This document shows positions 46,099 to 57,742 of a stretch of 64,000 bases of DNA, piece after piece (within the stretch, counting starts at the first letter, position 1; every line of letters begins with the position of its first letter). The notes under the pieces were generated by a model. That model saw only the letters and a program-made list of their open reading frames with translations. It ran no database searches and had not been told where the DNA came from. The DNA lies in assembly GCA_030272155.1 (NCBI GenBank), contig CP126201.1:3384501-3448500 (forward strand), given 5' to 3'. The position numbers and the translations under genes were made by a program. The DNA is from Tetradesmus obliquus. Lineage: Eukaryota; Chlorophyta; Chlorophyceae; Sphaeropleales; Scenedesmaceae.

Positions 46099-48049
46099 GA
46101 GCAGCTGCTGCAAATGGCTGATGCCGTTGCTTGTGTGTATGCTAGTGTGTGGATTCGGTTATGTGTGTATGTATGGGAGCCGGAGTTGCATGGCTGCGGC
46201 TGTGTACACAGTGTGTTATAGGGTGGTGGTGTGTTACGGAAGTGTGTAGGAGAAGAGTGAAATGCATTGGCATGCAAGTGTGTGCTGCAAGGCTTTGACT
46301 GGATAGGCCAGATGGCCGTCCAAAGCGCCTCAGTGTGTGATTGTTGTGTGATGAGTGACGAGGCGTGATGAAGAATGCCGAGGTCTGTAGTGGACTGCTG
46401 AGGTCTGTATTGTGCAGCCTTGTGGAAAGCCAGTAGCTTGAAGAGGTTTGCCATGCTGTGTGGCTTGCTGCAGATAGGCACTCCGTGCCGATATTCAGGT
46501 GCATTTGTCTGAGTTTCAAGTATGCAGCTGTAGCGCCGAAGACAACAGCGTTGGCAACTGGTGGCATGTGCAGAGTCGTGATGGCAGTGCTACTGCTGCA
46601 GACACCGTGTTAGGATAGAGCGATTAGTGCCAACAATGTACAGTACAAAGCATGGAAGCATGCTATGCTAGCAGTGTAGCTGGCACTTTGTGCAGCGTAG
46701 CTAGCGCTGCATTTAGCACAGTGTGTTCTACGGCGACGGCCATGGAGCTGCTTGCCCCAATCTTCCTACCGCTATCACACATTGCACAGCTGATGTTTTG
46801 AAGTTTGGATTGGCACCATATAACAGCGATACATCATCCTGTGAGCTTGACTTAATTCCATTCCTGCCAACAACGGCAACAGCCACTTGTGTTGCAAGCA
46901 GCTACTTGAGTTGCATGACGCCGTGGTGTGTGTGCATGTGCAGCATGGAGACCATGGTCATGGCGATATCACCAGCCAGGTTCCCTGCACCCCACTGCAA
47001 CAATCCCACGAGGCAATGCACTGTGCTAGCAGACACGGATGCCTTACAACCACACTGACACTGGTGTTACCGGTGTGTGATTTGCTGCCTTTGTGTGCTG
47101 CATCTGCTTTCAGCAGCCCGAGTGTCCAGGCAGGGGAGTTGCGGACATGCTTACACTCTTTACTAGTAAGTAGTATACTGCTCTTGAGTTGCATTTTGCG
47201 GCATCTGCCAGTGGCGTTTAAACCAGGGCATTTTGGCTCGACCAGCCTGCATGTATGCTGCAGCAGTGCATACATCAGTTTAGTAAAAGAGGACAGGGGC
47301 TGAGCACTGGCGTGTCTGCAGTGTGCCTGCTTGCTATGCAAGAGACATGTACGATGGTGTAGTGCTCCTTCCTGTTGCCGCTCCACTGGGGCGTGGGGCC
47401 GATGGCGTTGAGCTATGGCTTAATGGGAAACTCGATGATGATGACGATGTCTCAGTGTGTCATCACTGCACATGGCAGGCCTGAGGTGGCCATGCCGCAG
47501 GCCTGAGGCATGCACTGCCAGTCACTGGCCAGCTATTAGCAGATCATTCCAGTGACAAGGGCGCAGTATGTTGCATCGTGCTGCTGTAAAGTGTGTTACC
47601 TGCAGTTCTTTATAAGTGTTACCAGCATCTCTTTACACTACAGCTGTGAACCCAGCAGGATCACTTCTGGTCCCCACCGTGGCGTCAGTTTGGACCAGGC
47701 ATATGCGTATGGATTCACCGCTAGGGCTTTCATCTGCGAGAGGCTTGTCGCAGGGGAGGGCAAGTGAAGACCCGAATTACTTTAAGTATAGAACCCTTTG
47801 CTGTCATTAGCGTGTTATACTTGCATGGTTAAGAGCGCGGCACAAGTAAAAGCTCATGAAGAGGATTGAGTAGAGGTGCTCGTTTTTTTGCTGCATATAA
47901 GCCTGAATTGATAGTGGACTTCGGCTGCCGCTGGTTCTAGCTGCTATCACTTTGTACTGCCTGCATCTCGCGCGCACGCCTTGCCACGCGGTTGAACTCG
48001 CAGCTGCTTGATTGAATCAATCTGGATCAATAATTTGTTTAGTATTGAC
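46099..48049. other. Intergenic region
   Basis: 3' flank of DGD and upstream region of the LRR cluster. Short open frames (for example 46723-47058 and 46887-47303) have no family character. No clear regulatory element seen. Confidence 0.5.
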
Positions 48050-49254
48050 ATGGTGCGGAGCTTGTCAATAGATGCGTTTGGATTGCGCGAAGCAGATGTG
48101 GGCAGGAACAGCGCTTTTCGTGCAGCCAGCTGCGCATGTGATGCCCACCCTAAACAACCAGTCACCGATGTCTGTGTACTGCTGATGCAGCTGTGTGTCT
48201 GGGCACTTCTGCTTGCTCTCGTCTGCTGCTGCTGCTACTGCTGTTGTCCACAATGATGTTACATGCACTTGGTCACCTGCTTGCTGCGTGCCTGCACCAT
48301 GCTGCCCCTAACTACAGGATGCAGCCATGAATGACCATCTGGGCCTCTCCCTTGCCCTGGAGCACCCAGCACTCAGCAGCAGCCCTCAGGTGCTGTGTGC
48401 AGCAGCACGTGCCTGCAAGGCCTGGAGGCAGGCAGTGCAGCAGTGCGGCGTGCGCAACACAGCCGTGGTGCGGAACGTAGGCAGCTGCTGGCAGCATTCG
48501 GCAGTAGCGGGCAGCTGCCCAGCTTTGCTCAATGGCTGGCGAAGCACGTGGCACTTGTCGACAGCATCAGTGCCTTAGCTGGTCGGCAGCCTAAGGGCTT
48601 CACTGGGACTGAGGGCCTCTCATATCCTGAGGGGCTCACAAACAGTGAGGGCCGGTGGAAGTGGGAAAATCAGGCAGCGCAGCAGCTGCTGCAGCAAGCG
48701 CTGCAGGCAGCAGCAAAACAGGCGGGTGCAGGCACAACAGGTGCAGATGCTGCTGCTGCAGCAGCGCTACCGGCAAGCAGTGATGCAGCTGAGAGTGACA
48801 CCACACAGCAGCAGCAGCAGCAGCAACATGGTTGGCGCCTTGCAAGCTTCAAGTGTGACCTGCCAACAGCACCAGTGCTGCTGTCTCTGCTGCCAGCCTG
48901 CAGCCTCACACACCTGCACCTGCAGCTGCACGATACACCGTACCAAACAGTTGCTGCACAGGCCTCAGAGCATCTGAGCCAGCTTGCGCGGCTGAGCAGC
49001 CTGCAGCAGCTGCACCTGAGCCCTGATGGAGTCTACTGGCTGCCGCCCGGCTGCGTAGCTGACCTTGCGCAGCTCAGCGCGCTGACATCAATCAGGGTAT
49101 CAGGCTGCTGGACTGCTCTGATGCAGGAGCTGGAGCAGCTGCTGGTGCAGCCGCTGCCGCTGCCGCTGCGTAAGCTGGAGGTGGATGTTACGGACACGAG
49201 CAACTGGGTGCCAGAATTCCTACCGAGCCTATCCCACCTCACGCAGCTGACTGC

Positions 49255-49330
49255 ACTCACCTTCATTCAAGACACTCACCTTCATTCAAGACACTCACCT
49301 TCATTCAAGACACTCACCTTCATTCAAGAC
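49255..49330 (+). repeat. Four tandem 19-bp repeats
   Basis: ACTCACCTTCATTCAAGAC occurs four times head to tail. Gene B has a single equivalent, so three copies were added: 57 bases, which preserves the reading frame although each unit reads in a different frame. Confidence 0.95.
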
Positions 49331-49734
49331 ATGACTTCACTTGCCGAAGTTGCACCGTTGCCAGCGCAGCTGCAGGCCTTGCACCTGAACCCGTGCAGAG
49401 ACCTAGCATCGGTGCTGGCGCTGCAGCAGCTGCAGCACCTCACCCTGTGCCCCGACTTTGCAACGCAGCAGCAGCAGCAGCAGGTGCTGGAGCTGGCACA
49501 GCTCCCGTCACTGCAGGAGCTGCACCTGAGGTACTGTGCTAGGGTCTTTGAAGAGGAGCGTGCAGTGCGGGGTGCAGCAGCTGCTGCGCCTACGTGGGTG
49601 CTGCTGCCGCAGCTGCGTGGGCTGTTTGTGGACAAGTCATGGCGCAAGGGTGCAGCTGAAAAGCAGCGGAAGGCAGCCATTGTGGCAGGCGCAGCAGCAG
49701 CAACGCAGCTCATCAGCCTGCGGCTGAAGTTCCT

Positions 49735-49755
49735 TGATGATGATGATGGTGATGG

Positions 49756-49840
<85 letters not shown>
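49735..49840 (+). repeat. (GAT)n microsatellite encoding poly-Asp
   Basis: About 35 GAT triplets with two GGT interruptions, at the point where gene A loses alignment to gene B (which has only EFDEDDGEE here). Confidence 0.95.
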
Positions 49841-49842
<2 letters not shown>

Positions 49843-50508
49843 GCAGGAGGATTAGGGCTTGCAAGTGTTATGATGCTCCTTTGGGCTCACCCGTGCTGCC
49901 AAGGCACAAACGCCACTCTGTGGCAGTTGTATGGGCTTGCGGGGGCTCTTTTGGTTACCAAGGGGGACCCATATCACTGGCTGGTCACCAACGTGAACCA
50001 GGCTGCGATGGGGCTTTAGGAGATGGTGCTGCGAGCAGTGTGCCTGGTGTGCCTAGTGACGCACTGGCGCTGACGGTACTCACTCGGCTGACACGCCTAG
50101 TGCTGAGCGGCACATAGGGTGACTTTGATGCGGTGGGAGCTGCTGCATGTGCTTGCTGCTTGACGCAGCTGCAGCACTTGTGCTTAGGCAGCTGCAAGTT
50201 TGACTGGAACAGCACGGCGCTGCTGGTGGCTGTTGGCCAGCTGCAGCAGCTATAGCTTATTTGTGTCTGGAGGGCAATGGTGGGCTGACGCAGCAGGGGC
50301 TGATGCAGCTGACAGGGCTGTCATGCCTGCAGCAGCTGGCTGTGGATAGGAGTGCGGAGGTGGCTGATGCAGTGGTAGACAGCTTCTGGCGATATTGTAG
50401 GAGGCGTTAGCGCTGCTGCTTGCTGTGGATGCGTGTTGGCAGCGGTTCAATGCATTGTCGGGTGATTGGATTAAGGTTTGATGTCTGATGAGTCAGCAGA
50501 GGTTTGGT

Positions 50509-50625
50509 GCAGCCTGCACAACAGTGGGCGATCTGTATTGCGGCACTGCAGCCTGCACAACAGTGGGCGATCTGTATTGCGGCACTGCAGCCTGCACAAC
50601 AATGGGCGATCTGTATTGCGGCACT
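50509..50625 (+). repeat. Three tandem 39-bp repeats
   Basis: Unit starting GCAGCCTGCACAACAGTGGG, three copies at 50509, 50548 and 50587, nearly identical. The period is a multiple of three, so all frames stay open, but no gene context supports translation. Confidence 0.93.
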
Positions 50626-51330
50626 GCAGGCCGGCCATCCTGCTTGTACTGCATATCCCCCACGACAACAGTGTGCAGCAGCAGGGGGTGCATCATCATC
50701 ATGTTACCCATCATCAGCAAGGGGTGCATGAGTGGACACAGCAGTCCTACTGGTATGAACATTGAGCCGTGACATATCGCTGCATTTGCAGTGTACGAAT
50801 ACGCGTACCCTGCTCAACACGTGGCATGCACAATGTTTGATCGTGTGGTACAGTTCTGCGTGTTGCGGTTCCGCCTGTGAAGTTCACCTGGGGTGGCCAT
50901 ATCACATCTCAGCGAGGCCTGCAGTGCAAGCGGCAGCTGCATGGCATTTGGTTGCGATGTTTATCGCTGTAATCACCAGCAGCATCACCTCTGGTTTCCA
51001 TCATGTCTTAAGCTTGCGCCCTGCTCATGCCAGGCCATGATGGGAGCCTGTAATACTGTTTACTGCCACCACCAGGAGCTATCACCTGCATGATAGTGTG
51101 CGGCAAATAACAAGCGTTGCAGGGCATAAAACTGACGGACAATGATCAACGTGATCTAAACCAATATATTGCTGCACACTCGAGCGCATCTACCGATGGT
51201 ACTCGGTAGCTGCTAGTGCTAGCCGTGATCACATTGGACTGCCGGACCCTCGTGCATGCTCTGCTACGTGGCAGAGCTCGCTGCTCATTCACATCAACTG
51301 ACTGGCTTAATGTCGTCTTCCAGCATCGCT
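50626..51330. other. Spacer between LRR genes A and B
   Basis: No gene seen. Forms part of the duplicated LRR unit; the presumed promoter of gene B lies here. Confidence 0.45.
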
Positions 51331-51507
51331 ATGGAGCGGGGCTCAAAGCAACACGCGGCTGGAGTGCGAGACGGAACAGTGAGCAGGAACAGTGCCATTC
51401 TTGCTCAAGCAGCCAGCTGCACGTGCGATGGCCATTAAATATAGCCATTCACTTCGTGTACTGGAGGTGTAGGTTTGAGGTTCAGCACTGCTCGCCTTGA
51501 TGGCTTC

Positions 51508-51540
<33 letters not shown>

Positions 51541-53489
51541 CACTGTCCCTGAATATCACCACACAGTTTAACTTGCTTGCTACTTGCATGCCCGAAGAAC
51601 ATCTCAAACTGTTTGAACCATGCTGCCCCTACCCACAGGGCGCAGCAGTTACGGTCCCACTGGGCCTCTCCATTGCCCTGGAGCACCCAGCACTCAGCAG
51701 CAGCCCTCAAGTGCTGTGCGCAGCAGCACGTGCCTGCAAGGCCTGGAGCCAGGCAGTGCAGCAGTGCGGTGTGCGTAACACAGCTGTTGTGCTCAGCCGT
51801 GATCAGCTGCTGGCAGCAGCTAGCAGCATCTTTCTGCAGCAGCCACTCAGCTTTGCTCAGTGGCTGCCTAAGCATGCGGCACTCGTCAAAAGCATAACAG
51901 CCATAGCTGCAGTGGACAGTACTGGGCCAGATGGTGTATGGCAAGCTCAGTATTGCAGCGAGTTTGACCTTGAGGCAGCCCAGCAGCTGCTGCAGCAAGC
52001 CCTGCAGGCGGCAGCAGAGCAGGCTGCAAGAGCAGCACGAGCTGGAAATGCTGTGGCAGGGGCTCCGCCGGCAATTGGGGTTACAGTTACAACTCACAGC
52101 AAACAGCAGCAGCAGCAGCAGCAGCAGCATGGCTGGCGCTTGGCCAGCTTTAAGAGTGACCTGCCAGCGGCACCAGCCCTGCTGCCGCTGCTGCCAGCTT
52201 GCAGCTTGACACACCTGCACCTGCAGCTGCAGGACGGCACAGCTGCTGAGCAGGCCGCAGATCAGCTCAGCCAGCTTGAGAAGTTGAGCAGCCTGCAGCA
52301 GCTGCAATTGGAGAGTCCTGAAGCGCACTATGAGTTGCCGGACGGCTGCCTAGCTGGCCTAGCGCAGCTCAGCCAGCTCACAGCGTTCAGGATTGGTGGC
52401 ATGTGGGCCTGCGTGAAGGAGCAGCTGCAGCAGCTGCTGGTGCAGCCGCTGCCGCTGCGTCTGTTGGAGGTGCATGTTGGGGACATGGCTGATGAGCTAG
52501 GCTACATTGCTGATGTGGCTGATGTTGCTGGCATTCCAGCAGCCCTACCCAGCTTATCACACCTCACGCAGCTAACTGAACTCATCCTGATTCAAGAGCT
52601 TCCAAAAGATGCAGCGATGCCAGCACAGCTGCGCGCCTTGCATTTGAACCCCTGCAAAGACCTGACACCTGTGCTGGCACTGCAGCAGCTGCAGCGGCTC
52701 ACTGTCTGTCCTGATCCTGCAGCGCAGCAGCGGGTGCTGGAGTTGGCACAGCTCCCGGCACTGCAGGGGCTGCACCTGAGGCACTGCAGGGAGGAATCTG
52801 CAGCGCAGGATGCAGCAGCTGCTGCAGCTACCTGGGCGCTGCTGCCACAGCTGCGTGGTTTGGCTGTGGAGGAAGCGTGGCTGCGGGGTGCCCCTGACAA
52901 GCAGCAGATGGCAGCCATTGTGGCAGGTGCAGCAGCAGCAACGCAACTCACGAGCTTGAAACTAGAGTTCCTGGAGTTTGATGAGGATGATGGGGAAGAA
53001 AAGTCGAGGCTATGGCAGCAGCATGCAATACCAGTTTGTAGGAAACTGACCAGTCTCAGGGGACTCAATGAGCTGTCATTGCGAGCAGTGTGCTTGACGC
53101 GTGATGATGTACTAGCGCTGAGGGCCCTCACTGGCCTGACACGCCTGGCTCTGAGCTGCTTGTATGTCAGCAGGAAGGAGGCCATAGCAGTTGCGCGTAG
53201 CTTAAAACAGCTGCAGTGCCTTGAGTTTCGGTGGTGCAGTATTGACTTGAGCAGCACGGCACCCTCGCGGAGGTGCAAGTTTGAGCCAAGTAGCAAGGAG
53301 CTGCTGGCGGCTGTTGGCCAGCTGCAGCAGCTGACGTACTTGGGGTTGGTGGGTAACGATGGGCTGGCGCAGCAGGGGCTGATGCAGCTGACAGGGCTGC
53401 CACGCCTGCAGCAGCTGGCTGTGGATAGGAGTGAGGAGGTGACAGATGCAGTGGTAGACAGCTTCTGGCGGCAGTGTGAGAGGCATTAG
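51331..53489 (+). CDS. Leucine-rich-repeat protein B, intact (possible F-box-like N-terminus)
   Basis: Exon 1 51331-51378 (MERGSKQHAAGVRDGT, 16 codons, GT donor) and exon 2 51639-53489 give 632 residues. The two-exon structure is shared by all three cluster members, which supports the short first exon. Exon 2 starts GAAVTVPLGLSIALEHPALS, then ALSSSPQVLCAAARACKAW, a helical segment that recalls an F-box but is too degenerate to call. It continues with a Gln tract and many LRR-type units such as LSSLQQLQLES, LSQLTAFRIGG, LTQLTELILIQ, LQQLQRLTVCP, LPALQGLHLRHC, LTGLTRLALSC and LQQLTYLGLVGNDGL, ending VTDAVVDSFWRQCERH. A role in protein binding, perhaps substrate recognition for ubiquitin ligases, is inference only. 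Confidence 0.82.
51507..51540 (+). repeat. (CTG)n in LRR gene B intron 1
   Basis: CTG-rich run within the first intron. Genes A (48222-48245) and C (54955-54980) have similar tracts at the same place, so the tract predates the duplications. Confidence 0.8.
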
Positions 53490-54779
53490 GGGTTAATCCT
53501 TGCGGTCGTGTCTGTGTGGAGCGGCTCAGCGCTCAAGTGACTTGATGAACATTTCAGCAGTCTGCTAAATCGGTAGGGTCAAACAGCTTCCGGCAGCAGT
53601 GCGGGAAGCAGTAGGGCTTGTGCTTGCTGTTGATGTGTGTCCTCCTGTATAGGGTTTTGTGACGTGTCTTGCTGGTGAGGCTGTGCCTCCTGCTCCCGGC
53701 AATTGGGTTTACCCAGTTGTGCTGTGTGTAGCAAGCCAGTAGGCTTCCGTTCCCCGTGGTAACAAAAAAAGAATGTGTGTCAATGCATTGAAAAGCATAT
53801 CTTGATACCATCGATGAGTGGTTTGAGCAGCCGGCTAGAGCAGCAGCGGTTACTTGCATGTTGCTGGATGCACCCTGCAATACCCCAGGCGGTTGTGCAC
53901 GTTCCAGAGACAAGCCTTACGCAAGCATGCTGCCATTGGCTGCAGCACTGCCATGTGTCTTCAGCTGTTGCGTGTGCTGCCTGGTGGTGGGCTGTGGGCT
54001 GCTGTTGCATGCTTCAGCTCTGCATTGTTGGACATAATGTTGGCTGGGACAAGAAGATGCAGTCAGTCAGTCACACAGGATACCCGTATTTGTGGACAGT
54101 CCATGCCATGGTTTCTTTGTGGGTGTCTTATGCCAGGACCAGCTTGCCACTGGCCTCCTGCTTGGACAACTAAGCGCCTGTGCAAGTCACAGAACGCCAT
54201 GAATGCATGGTAGTAACAGAGAGGTCTTGAAGAGCTGCATGCAAGCCACTTGCATGTCGGCCTACAGATTGTGTTGCTTTGTAGCCACGTCACAGCTTCT
54301 GGTCAGCTTGGCCTTTCATGCAGCTGTGATGGGCTGCTGTCTGCACGTGGTTGCAAGCAGCGCAGGTTGGCGCCACACTGCCGCTGATTGCGTGCATCAG
54401 GTGCAGCTGTATTGTCACTGTAACTGCACACAGCTGATCCTCTTGGTGAATTTTCACTGTGTGTACATAGCTGTAAAGCATTCCGTTTGATACTGTCTAT
54501 GCTCCAGCACGTGGTGCACTGTCCACTGCTGGCGCAGAGCTGTCATGAGCATGTCACAGTGTTCGAAGGCAAGCGCAAGTCGTAGCGAATGAATCTAACA
54601 AAGGAGCTGCAAACACTTGTGGTTCTGCAGCCTTGCGTTCTTGTCATGGTCCTGACCAGTTGCTGCTTTCTCGAGACACCTTATCGCAATCATCTTCCGA
54701 AACTGCCGGGATTACTTGTGGAAAAGATCGGGGCTGCGTTTCCATACCCTGAAGTTCGTGTGTATAATCCAGCATCGCA
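53490..54779. other. Spacer between LRR genes B and C
   Basis: Contains a GTTACCA-type inverted-repeat end at about 53745-53768 (see findings). No gene seen; open frames at 53775-54213 are unassignable. Confidence 0.45.
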
Positions 54780-56853
54780 ATGAATCGGCCTGGTGCACAA
54801 CAAGTGCCCGAAGTGCGAGATGCAGAGGTGAGCAGCACTGTGCTGTTTGCTCAAGCAGGCAGTTTCAAGTACTAGCCATCCCGCAGGACTAATAACTTTT
54901 GACCGTTTTGTGCTGCTCTGGTGTTGCAGTGTTTGGGTCTGCTTGCTTTCGTCTCCTGCTGCTGCTGCTGCTGCTGCTGCCTTGTTGTAGCCCTGCTGCG
55001 CAGCAGGAGCATGCTCCATCTGGATGCTATTACACGGACTCACCTGCTTGCGGTTTGCCTACGTTATGCTGCACTGTCACAAAGGAAGGTGCCACCAAGG
55101 CCCTGCAGTGGCTCTCCATTGCCCTGGAGCACTCAGCACTCAACAGCAGCCCTCAGGTGCTGTGTGCAGCAGCACGTGCCTGCAGGGCCTGGAGGCAGGC
55201 AGTGCAGCAGTGCGGCGTGCGCAACACAGCTGTAGTGCTCAACCCCAACAACACGCTGCAGCAGCTGCACAGCTTTGCCCAGTGGCTGCCCAAGCATGCG
55301 GCCCTTGTCAAGAGCATAACCGCCTTAGCCGAAGTGGAGCCATGGCAAGCTACAACACATATCCATTTTGTGATGGAGGCAGCGCAGCGGCTGCTGCAGC
55401 AAGCTCTGCAGAGGGCAGCGGAGCAGGCGGACATACGCGAAACAGCAGCAGCAGCAGCAGCAACAGCTGCAGCAGCAGCAACAGCTGCTGCGGCAGCGGC
55501 TCTGCCCGCAAGCAGTGATGCAACGTCCAACACCAGCTCACAGCAGCAGCAGCAGCAGCAGCAGCGTGCTTGGCGCCTGGCCGGCTTCAGCTGTGACTTG
55601 CCAGGGGGGGGGGGGGCAGGCCTGCTGCACTTGATGCCTGCCTGCAGCTTAACACAGCTGCGCTTGGAGCTGCAGGCCGGCAAAAATAATGAGTTTAAAC
55701 TGGCCTCCGCACAGCTCAGCCAGCTAGCAAGGCTGAGCAACCTGCAGCAGCTGAGCCTGCACAGCCACTACATACATTTTGAGCTGCCAGACGACTGCCT
55801 AGCCAGCCTCTCGCAGCTCAGCCAGCTGACATCATTCAGGATATCAGGCTCATGGAGGGGCGTCAAGCAGCAGCTGCAGCAGCTGCTGGTGCAGCCGCTG
55901 CTGCTGCGTCAGCTGGACCTGCATGTTGGGGACATGGCAGATTCAAACACAGCCCTGCCCAGCTTAACACACCTTACAAAGTTGACCGAGCTCGTCACGT
56001 CTGAGACGTTGCCCACCGGCGCAGCACTGCCAGCACAGCTGCAGATCTTGCGTTTGGACACGTGCAGAGACTTGGCACCGGTGCGCTGCAGATGCTGCAG
56101 CGCCAGACTCTGTGCCCCCACTCTGCGCAGCAGCAGCAGTGGCAGCAGCAGCAGCAGCAGCAGCTGCTGCAGCTGGCCAAGCTTCCAGCATTGCTACAGC
56201 TGCACCTCCGGTACTATGCTTATTTTGGAGAACAGGCTGCAGCAGCTGACGCACCTACATGAGTGCTGCTGCCGCAGCTGCACGCGCTGAGCATGGAGTG
56301 GCTGCAAAGTGCTGCGGACAATCAGCATCTGTCAGCCATCCTGGCTGGGGCAGCAGCAGCCACTCAGCTTACTAGCCTGCAGCTAGGCTTTGTTCAATTG
56401 GGTTCATGGTTGCAGCTAGATCACGAGGTGCGTCTGTGTGGCAGCTTAACGGGCCCAACAGGAATCAGGGATCTGAAGATAAGAGATGTGTGTCTAGATA
56501 CTGGTGATGTGTTGGCGCTGACAGCGCTTACTAGCCTCACACGGCTGGTGCTGAATAACATGCATTGTGGGGTGGATCAGAAGGAGGTGACTGTGCTTGC
56601 GCGCAGCTTGAAGCAGCTGCAGCACCTTGACTTGAAGAGGTGTGATATTTAATTAGGCAGTGAGGCGATGCTTGCTGCTGTTGGCCAGCTGCAGCAGCTG
56701 ACGTACTTGAATTTGGAGGGCAGCGATGGGCTGACGCAGCAGGGGCTGATGCAGCTGACAGGGCTGTCACGCCTGCAGCAGCTGGCTGTGGATCGCTTCT
56801 CAAACTCTCTAAAAAGCTCCTACAGTATCTACTACAATCTGCGGCGTGACTGA
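54780..56853 (+). pseudogene. LRR gene C, pseudogene with several lesions
   Basis: Exon 1 54780-54827 (MNRPGAQQVPEVRDAE, 16 codons) and exon 2 from 55085 (EGATKALQWLSIALEHSALN) parallel gene B. Lesions: a short deletion at 56079-56090 shifts the frame after RDLAPV; in the restored frame a TGA at 56260-56262 replaces the Trp codon seen in genes A and B (APTWALLPQL type); and a stop at 56650-56652 after LKRCDI removes the last repeats. Recognisable sequence continues to TGA at 56851-56853 (QLTYLNLEGSDGLTQQGLMQ). A 13-base G run at 55604-55616 is also peculiar to this copy. Confidence 0.82.
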
Positions 56854-57742
56854 TCGGGTGTTGGAGAGCTTCTGGATGCAGTGCAGAGGCGTCAATGCTG
56901 CTGCTTGCAGTCGTCATCTGCCACTTTGACAGCTCATAGCTGGCTCTGCAGCGGTGCCTCAGTCTGCTTTCAAAGTAGTACATACAAGTTGTAAACTCCC
57001 TAACAACAGCCTCCCTAACTCCCTAACAACAGCCTCCGGTATGCTTTGAGAAGCAGTCAGCGGCGGCTGGCTGCAGCCTGCAGAACAACAGCGAGGTGGT
57101 AATGATCACGCTGACATTTCTGGGTTGTTACCAAGGGGGACAGTCACGCCGACTACTGTGCTGCTGCTGCTGCAGCTCACATGTATGTACAAGGTGAGAT
57201 CCATAAGCCACAGCGTATAACACCATGTGCACGTCCGACGTTTGACAGTGTGCACGGTTGTGCCGAGTGTCGCGCAGTGCAGGAAGATGTGAAGGGAGAG
57301 TTTGCAGTTTGCATATAAGCGTCTGATCACATTGTTGATGATTTTGCAGGTTGCAGGCACCGGGTTGCGGGCGCATTCAGCATGCAATGAGCAACCAGTG
57401 CCAGTAGGGTTTCGCTCCCCCTGGTAACAAAACAATAGTGCAGTGTCACCTGCCTGGTTGGCCCAGCAAAGGGCCCTGAGACAAAACACGACACTACCAT
57501 CCATCAAGGCCTGCCCTTGTCACCCACAGATTGTGTGTTACATGGCGGAAACGCAGCCCGTTTCCGCGCCAATGACAGCTGTACCTGCAGGCTCTTTGGG
57601 CAAACCACTAAACCAGCCAAGTCACAGCAGTCAGAGTACGGCTAGGCACACACAGTGCACCGCTGCATGCGGCCGCAGCAGGTGCTGACGTTCATGCCAC
57701 AGTTGTGGACGTCACCTTAACAGTAACCTGTCCACTGCAATG
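56854..57742. other. Convergent intergenic region with a TIR-like element
   Basis: Between LRR gene C (+) and the Cus2-like gene (-). Holds a tandem CTCCCTAACAACAGCCTCC pair at about 56996-57036 and a possible miniature element at 57122-57436. Confidence 0.5.
57122..57436. mobile_element. Possible miniature inverted-repeat element
   Basis: TTGTTACCAAGGGGGAC near the left end and CCCCCTGGTAACAA near the right end are imperfect inverted repeats, with no obvious coding capacity between. Related ends occur singly in the LRR spacers at about 49953 (GGTTACCAAGGGGGAC) and 53751 (CCCCGTGGTAACAAA). No target-site duplication was confirmed. Confidence 0.4.

Larger units (their letters stand above)
48050..50409 (+). 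pseudogene. LRR gene A, frameshifted and 3'-degraded
   Basis: Exon 1 is 48050-48097 (MVRSLSIDAFGLREAD, 16 codons) and exon 2 begins 48318 with DAAMNDHLGLSLALEHPALS. Compared with gene B, a base is missing near 48473-48482: the protein leaves the family after GVRNTAVV, and the family sequence resumes in the next frame (RRQLLAAFG...SFAQWLAKHVALV) and runs through LRR-like segments to 49855. It then enters a long (GAT)n run and a stop. Family-like sequence without an open frame continues to a GRRR-TAG at about 50409, showing that a longer ancestor existed. It also contains four 19-bp repeats (49255-49330). Transcription is possible, but a full-length product is unlikely unless the frameshift is a sequencing error. 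Confidence 0.75.
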
